Positions 60,233-64,000 of a stretch of DNA of 64,000 bases are shown here, piece after piece. A model generated the notes under the pieces. That model was given only the letters and a program-made list of their open reading frames with translations. It made no database searches and was not told the origin of the DNA. The stretch is from DATJIG01 sp050260515. GTDB lineage: Bacteria > Pseudomonadota > Alphaproteobacteria > SMXQ01. The DNA is taken from NCBI GenBank assembly GCA_050260515.1, contig JBLNCI010000026.1, positions 1 to 64,000 on the forward strand, written 5' to 3'. The translations under genes were made by a program, and so were the position numbers. Every line of letters starts with the position of its first letter. The stretch's first letter is position 1.

Positions 60233-61306
60233 GTGACGCGCATCTTCTCCAACGACGACGTCGAGAAATACCTCACGATGGAGGACTGCCTCGCGGCGAT
60301 GGAGGAGGGCTACGCCGAGATCGGCCGCGGCCAGGCGGCATTCCGCACCAGCTCCAACATCGTCACACCGACGGTGCACGAGGGAGGGGTCTATGCGCTC
60401 AAGTCGATGGACGGCGCCGTGCCGTCGCTCGGCGTCGCGGCGATCCGGCTCAATTCCGACATCCTCACCTGGGCGACGGTCGCCGGCACGATGCGCCGCG
60501 TGAAGAAGCCGGCCGCGCCGGGCAACCGCTGGGTGGGCCTGGTGCTGCTGTTCTCGACCCACACCGGCGAGCCGCTGGCGATCTTCCCGGACGGCATCAT
60601 GCAGCGCATGCGCGTCGGCGGCACCAACGGGCTCGGCGTCAAGTACATGGCGCGCGAGGACGCGCACACCGTGGCGCTGATCGGCTCCGGCTTTCAGGCC
60701 GGCGCCCAGCTCATGGCCGTCACCAAGGTGCGCAAGATCGACGACGTCCGCGTGTTCAGCCCGACCAAGGCGAACCGCGAGGCATTCGCCAGGGAATGGT
60801 CGGCGAAGCTCGGCATCCCGGTGACGCCGGTCGACTCGCCCGAGGCGGCGGTGAAGGGCCGCGACATCGTGCTGTGCTCGACGAGCTCGCTCGACCCGGT
60901 GTTCTTCAAGCGCTGGGTCGAGCCCGGCATGCACCTCTCGACGATCAAGGGCCACGAGATCGAGCCGGACGCGGTCAACATGTGCGACCTCAAGGCGGTG
61001 CACATCCACGAGGAGCCGGTGACGATCATCCGCACGCACAACGTGCGCATCGGCGAGGACAAGCGGCCGTCGGGCGCGCACCCGCCGGCCGAGATCAACA
61101 CCAAGGCGATGCCGTCGCTGCCCGATCTCATCCTCGGTCGCGCGCCGAAGCGCACCAGCCCGCAACAGACCAGCATCTTCATCAACGACAACGGGCTCGG
61201 GACGCAGTTCGCGATGTGCGGCGCCGCGCTCTACAGGAAGGCGGTCGCCGCCAACGCCGGGCACGACCTGCCGACCGACTGGTTCACCGAGGACGTGCAC
61301 CCGTAA
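60233..61306 (+). CDS. Ornithine cyclodeaminase/mu-crystallin family protein
   Basis: 357 residues, GTG start after GAGGGAG. VALIGSGFQAGAQLMAV is the dinucleotide-binding turn, GRDIVLCSTSS and NDNGLGTQFAMCGAALYRKA complete the family pattern. It is closer to the protein at 2524 than to that at 19995 in the region before the Rossmann fold (SLGVAAIRLNSDILTW). It is followed after one base by a CREST-type membrane protein gene. Reaction not assigned. Confidence 0.87.
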   Translation: MTRIFSNDDVEKYLTMEDCLAAMEEGYAEIGRGQAAFRTSSNIVTPTVHEGGVYALKSMDGAVPSLGVAAIRLNSDILTWATVAGTMRRVKKPAAPGNRWVGLVLLFSTHTGEPLAIFPDGIMQRMRVGGTNGLGVKYMAREDAHTVALIGSGFQAGAQLMAVTKVRKIDDVRVFSPTKANREAFAREWSAKLGIPVTPVDSPEAAVKGRDIVLCSTSSLDPVFFKRWVEPGMHLSTIKGHEIEPDAVNMCDLKAVHIHEEPVTIIRTHNVRIGEDKRPSGAHPPAEINTKAMPSLPDLILGRAPKRTSPQQTSIFINDNGLGTQFAMCGAALYRKAVAANAGHDLPTDWFTEDVHP

Positions 61307-61307
61307 C

Positions 61308-62042
61308 ATGACCGCTGCCCGCCTGCCGACGCTGATTGTCGGCGTCGCCGCTGTCGCGCTTCTCGCGTACGGACCCATCGCCCAGTTCGCCGACTATCAC
61401 GCCTTCGCCGACACGCGGACATGGCTTGGCATACCGAATGCCGCCGACGTGCTGTCGAACGCAGCGTTCGCAGGCATTGGCGCCTGGGCAGTCGCCCGGC
61501 TATGGCCCCATCGCGGCCATCCGGCGCTCGCGCGCGGATGGGCTGGCTGGATGCTGTTCGCGGCGTCGCTGGTGCTCACGGCGGCGGGGTCAAGCTGGTA
61601 TCACCTGGCACCCGACGACTCGCGCCTGGTGTGGGACAGGCTGCCGATCGCCCTCGGTTGTGCCGGGATCCTCGCTGCCGTGCGCGCCGAGACGTGCGGC
61701 CGATCCGGGAGCCTGTGGCCGACGCTGGTCTTGTCCGTCGCGGCCGTGGCCAGTGTCGCGTGGTGGAGACAGAGCGGTGATCTGCGCCCGTACCTCCTGC
61801 TCCAGGCGTCGCCGCTCGTTCTGGTGCCGCTGTGGCAAACGATCCACGGCGCACCGTCCGCCGACCGGACCGCCTTCGCCGTGGCGATCCTGCTCTACGC
61901 GGCGGCAAAGGCGGCGGAACTCGCCGACCGTTGGATTTATGGGCTGTCCGGCGTGGTTAGCGGTCACACGCTCAAACACCTGCTCGCGGCAGCCGCCGCG
62001 GGCGTCATCGTCGCGCGCCTGATCGCGCGCGTCCGGCGCTAG
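61308..62042 (+). CDS. CREST-superfamily (alkaline ceramidase-like) membrane hydrolase
   Basis: 244 residues, about seven hydrophobic segments. SSWYHLAPDDSRLVWDRLP provides the conserved Ser-x-x-x-His plus Asp, and SGHTLKHLL near the end gives the His-x-x-x-His; these residues bind zinc in ceramidases and PAQR-type proteins. The start codon lies one base after the preceding gene, so translation is coupled. Its TAG shares a CTAG with the stop of the convergent gene. Lipid amide hydrolysis is a possibility, not shown. Confidence 0.82.
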   Translation: MTAARLPTLIVGVAAVALLAYGPIAQFADYHAFADTRTWLGIPNAADVLSNAAFAGIGAWAVARLWPHRGHPALARGWAGWMLFAASLVLTAAGSSWYHLAPDDSRLVWDRLPIALGCAGILAAVRAETCGRSGSLWPTLVLSVAAVASVAWWRQSGDLRPYLLLQASPLVLVPLWQTIHGAPSADRTAFAVAILLYAAAKAAELADRWIYGLSGVVSGHTLKHLLAAAAAGVIVARLIARVRR

Positions 62043-62509
62043 GGACTCACGCTCGCATAGGTCGCGAAGCACACCCATGGCGCGACCGGGAAAGCGAGCA
62101 CGGCGGCGCCACGCGACACCGTCCACAGCCGGCCGACGAGGATGCCGTCGAGGGCGATGGTCGCGAGGTTCGCCGCCAGCATGATCGGCGCGCTCGAGAA
62201 GCCGAGCGTGTAGAACGGGTAGGCGATGCAGAAGGCGATGAACGCCAGCGTCCATGGCGCGACGCGGCGGGCCTCGCGGTCGGCCGAACTCGCGAGCGCC
62301 CACCATGCGGCGGCGAGCAGCGCGATGAGCCCGGTCCAGACCGCGCCGATGACCCAGCCCTTGGGTAACAGCGGACGCGCGGCGGTGCTGTCCGGCGCGG
62401 CCCATCCAATCGCGAAGATGAGACCGTTGACGGCGACCGTCACCGCGACGGCGATGGCGACCGACGCGACCAGCCCGTTGGCGTTTGGCGGCGGAAAGCG
62501 CTTGGCCAT
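62039..62509 (-). CDS. Four-helix membrane protein of unknown function
   Basis: 156 residues with about four hydrophobic segments (VASVAIAVAVTVAVNGLIFA, WVIGAVWTGLIALLAAAWWA, PWTLAFIAFCIAYPFYTLGF, ILVGRLWTVSRGAAVLAFPV). No family recognised. Short same-frame gap to its upstream neighbour; overlaps the convergent CREST gene by four bases. Confidence 0.7.
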   Translation of the reverse strand: MAKRFPPPNANGLVASVAIAVAVTVAVNGLIFAIGWAAPDSTAARPLLPKGWVIGAVWTGLIALLAAAWWALASSADREARRVAPWTLAFIAFCIAYPFYTLGFSSAPIMLAANLATIALDGILVGRLWTVSRGAAVLAFPVAPWVCFATYASVSP

Positions 62510-62652
62510 GATCCGCTCCTCGCGGGAATCCTAGCAGAGCGCTCGCGCCGGCACAGCGCCGCCGTTGCGCAATGGCCGACGGCATGGCTGGGGTATCCGT
62601 CTGGAAAAACGGGGTGAACCGGCTAGACTGTCCTTGTCAGAGGTACATAACC

Positions 62653-62670
62653 GGCCGGGTCAACCCGGCC
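62653..62670. promoter_or_regulatory. Perfect inverted repeat in the TAXI leader
   Basis: GGCCGGGT-CA-ACCCGGCC lies 13 bases before the start of the TAXI binding-protein gene, just upstream of its CTGGGGGGAC ribosome site. It could be a repressor operator or an mRNA hairpin that affects translation. Confidence 0.5.
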
Positions 62671-62683
62671 CTGGGGGGACTGC

Positions 62684-63679
62684 ATGGCCAGCCGTTTCAA
62701 GGCGTTCGCGGGACATCTGTTCGCGTTCGCTGCAATCGTTCTCAGCGCCACCGCGATCGCGACGGCCGCGCGGCCTGCCGCGGCGCAGCCCGTCGGCATA
62801 GGCACCAGCCCGCAGGGCACGCTCACCTACACGCTGGGCTCGGCCTACGCCAAGGCGCTGCAGACCACGGCCGGCATCCAGGCGCGCGTCCAGCCGTCGA
62901 GCGGCACCGGCGTGATGGTGCCGCTGGTCGAGACCGGCGAGATCGACATCGGCTTCGTCAACACCCTCGAGCTCACCGACGCGTTCACCGGCACCGGCAC
63001 CTTCGCCGGGCGCAAGAACCCGGACCTGCGCGTCGTCGGCGTGCTGTTCCCGCTGCGCTCCGGCTTCTTCGTCCGCAAGGACTCGCCGATCAAGGAGGCG
63101 AAGGACCTCAAGGGCAAGACGATCCCCTACGGCTTCACCAGCCAGGAGATCCTGCGCACGGTGATCGACGGGCTGCTCGCGAACGCGGGGCTCTCCGCCA
63201 ACGACGTGAAGACGGTGCTCGTGCCCAATCTCATCCGCGACGTCGACGACTTCATCGCCGGCAAGATCGACGCGGGTTATTTCGCGGTGGGGCAGGCCAA
63301 GGTCGCCGAGGCCGACGCCGCCGTCGGCGGCCTGCGGTTCCTGCCGGTCTACGACACGCCCGAGGCCGTCGCGGCGATGAAGAAGGTGGTGCCGACATCG
63401 TTCGTCGACACCGAGATGCCGGCGCCGAACAAGCCGGGCATCATCGGCCCGACCAAGCTGATGTTCTACGACTACGTGATGTTCGTGAACGCGAACGTGC
63501 CGAAGGACCGCGTCTACAAGTTCACCCAGGTGCTTGCCGAACAGAAGGACGCAATGGCCGAGACCATGCCGTTCTTCAAGGACATGAAGGTCGAGCGCAT
63601 GCACCGCGACATCCGCATCCCGTACCACGAAGGCGCCGAGGCCTATTACAAGGACAAGAGCATCGCGCTGACGAAGTAG
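62684..63679 (+). CDS. TAXI-family TRAP transporter solute-binding protein
   Basis: 331 residues; signal peptide ending ARPAAAQ. The mature start IGTSPQGTLTYTLGSAYAKA matches TAXI (TRAP-associated extracytoplasmic immunogenic) proteins, with ARVQPSSGTGVMVPLVETGEIDIGF next. It is followed after 9 bp by a TRAP membrane-subunit gene, giving a normal TAXI-TRAP system for a carboxylate, probably driven by ions rather than ATP. Ligand not identifiable. Confidence 0.93.
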   Translation: MASRFKAFAGHLFAFAAIVLSATAIATAARPAAAQPVGIGTSPQGTLTYTLGSAYAKALQTTAGIQARVQPSSGTGVMVPLVETGEIDIGFVNTLELTDAFTGTGTFAGRKNPDLRVVGVLFPLRSGFFVRKDSPIKEAKDLKGKTIPYGFTSQEILRTVIDGLLANAGLSANDVKTVLVPNLIRDVDDFIAGKIDAGYFAVGQAKVAEADAAVGGLRFLPVYDTPEAVAAMKKVVPTSFVDTEMPAPNKPGIIGPTKLMFYDYVMFVNANVPKDRVYKFTQVLAEQKDAMAETMPFFKDMKVERMHRDIRIPYHEGAEAYYKDKSIALTK

Positions 63680-63688
63680 GTCGCGGCC

Positions 63689-64000
63689 ATGACCATCGTG
63701 GCGCGTCTCGAGGGCTTCGGCCCGTCGGTGTCGAAGGAGACCCTGCGTCCGCTCATCTATGCCCTTCAGGCGATCCTGATCGCGATGGTGATCGGCTGGG
63801 TGCTCGATGTGCCGGGCAACGTCGGGGTCGCGCTGTTCACCGAGCAGTTCCTCGTGGCGAGCGTCGGCTTCGCACTGGCGCTGACGTTCCTGCTGATCCG
63901 GAGCGGCGGTGGGCGGGCCGAGAGTGTGCCGTGGTACGACCTCGCCGCCGCCGCCATTGCACTGGCCGCGTGCCTCTACGTCGCGATCGATTATCCGATC
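63689..64000 (+). CDS. TRAP transporter fused membrane subunit, 3' truncated by window
   Basis: 104 codons, open to the window edge. The chain starts TIVARLEGFGPSVSKETLRP and has hydrophobic segments (ALQAILIAMVIGWVLDV, FLVASVGFALALTFLLI) and PWYDLAAAAIALAACLYVA, typical of the N-terminus of TRAP 4TM/12TM fusion subunits that partner with TAXI proteins. The rest lies outside. No ribosome site is obvious in the 9-bp gap; coupling to the upstream gene is likely. Confidence 0.85.
   Translation, partial: MTIVARLEGFGPSVSKETLRPLIYALQAILIAMVIGWVLDVPGNVGVALFTEQFLVASVGFALALTFLLIRSGGGRAESVPWYDLAAAAIALAACLYVAIDYPI

Overview
The window is a GC-rich, densely coded stretch of bacterial chromosome. An alphaproteobacterium, probably of the Hyphomicrobiales (Bradyrhizobium/Rhodoplanes-like), is inferred. 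The pointers are an ECF sigma/NrsF pair with a Caulobacter-style SigF promoter, an OpgC-like acyltransferase, several orphan TctC (Bug) binding proteins, and dispersed rhizobial-type palindromes. No tRNA, rRNA, transposase, integrase or CRISPR array was seen.

Most of the window is catabolic and transport capacity for organic acids or aromatic compounds. From 280 to 6775 a LysR regulator faces an operon of an enolase-superfamily enzyme, a mu-crystallin-family reductase and a TctC binding protein, followed by two more TctC genes on the other strand. From 6911 to 13316 a class III CoA-transferase faces an amidohydrolase joined to a complete ABC importer (binding protein, fused permease, ATPase). 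A DHA2 drug exporter follows.

Positions 14950-18800 hold a complete bufferin-type copper-defence locus: bufA1-like peptide precursor, DUF692 (MNIO) enzyme, DUF2063 partner and DoxX protein, divergent from an ECF sigma factor and its NrsF anti-sigma. A perfect GTAACC-N16-CGAA promoter lies in front of the precursor gene.

From 18805 to 31398 come further TctC genes, a second mu-crystallin-family gene, an aldehyde dehydrogenase, a UbiD decarboxylase, two half-size permeases, an alpha/beta hydrolase and a creatinase-like M24 protein. Two foreign-looking pieces lie here. One is a membrane-protein gene bounded by perfect 26-bp direct repeats that cover the start of the next gene. The other is an AT-richer island (about 31400-34750) with three or four co-directional genes of unusual architecture: CMP-kinase/ParB-like fusion, cold-shock/cupin fusion, and pentapeptide-repeat membrane protein.

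Positions 34839-41912 hold envelope and surface genes: GT2-GtrA, a PMT-like membrane protein, OpgC, a lipoprotein, a flavin reductase and a GT9-like transferase. From 42037 to 51894 a second catabolic block contains an amidohydrolase, a small unknown protein and a Rieske ferredoxin on one strand. On the other are LysR, TctC, a TPP-dependent enzyme, UbiX (which makes the cofactor for UbiD) and another amidohydrolase. The remainder (51887-64000) carries FkbM and DUF72 proteins, a DJ-1/PfpI protein, an MFS exporter, an NMT1-type binding protein, a third mu-crystallin-family gene, a CREST-type membrane hydrolase, and the start of a TAXI-TRAP importer that runs off the window edge.
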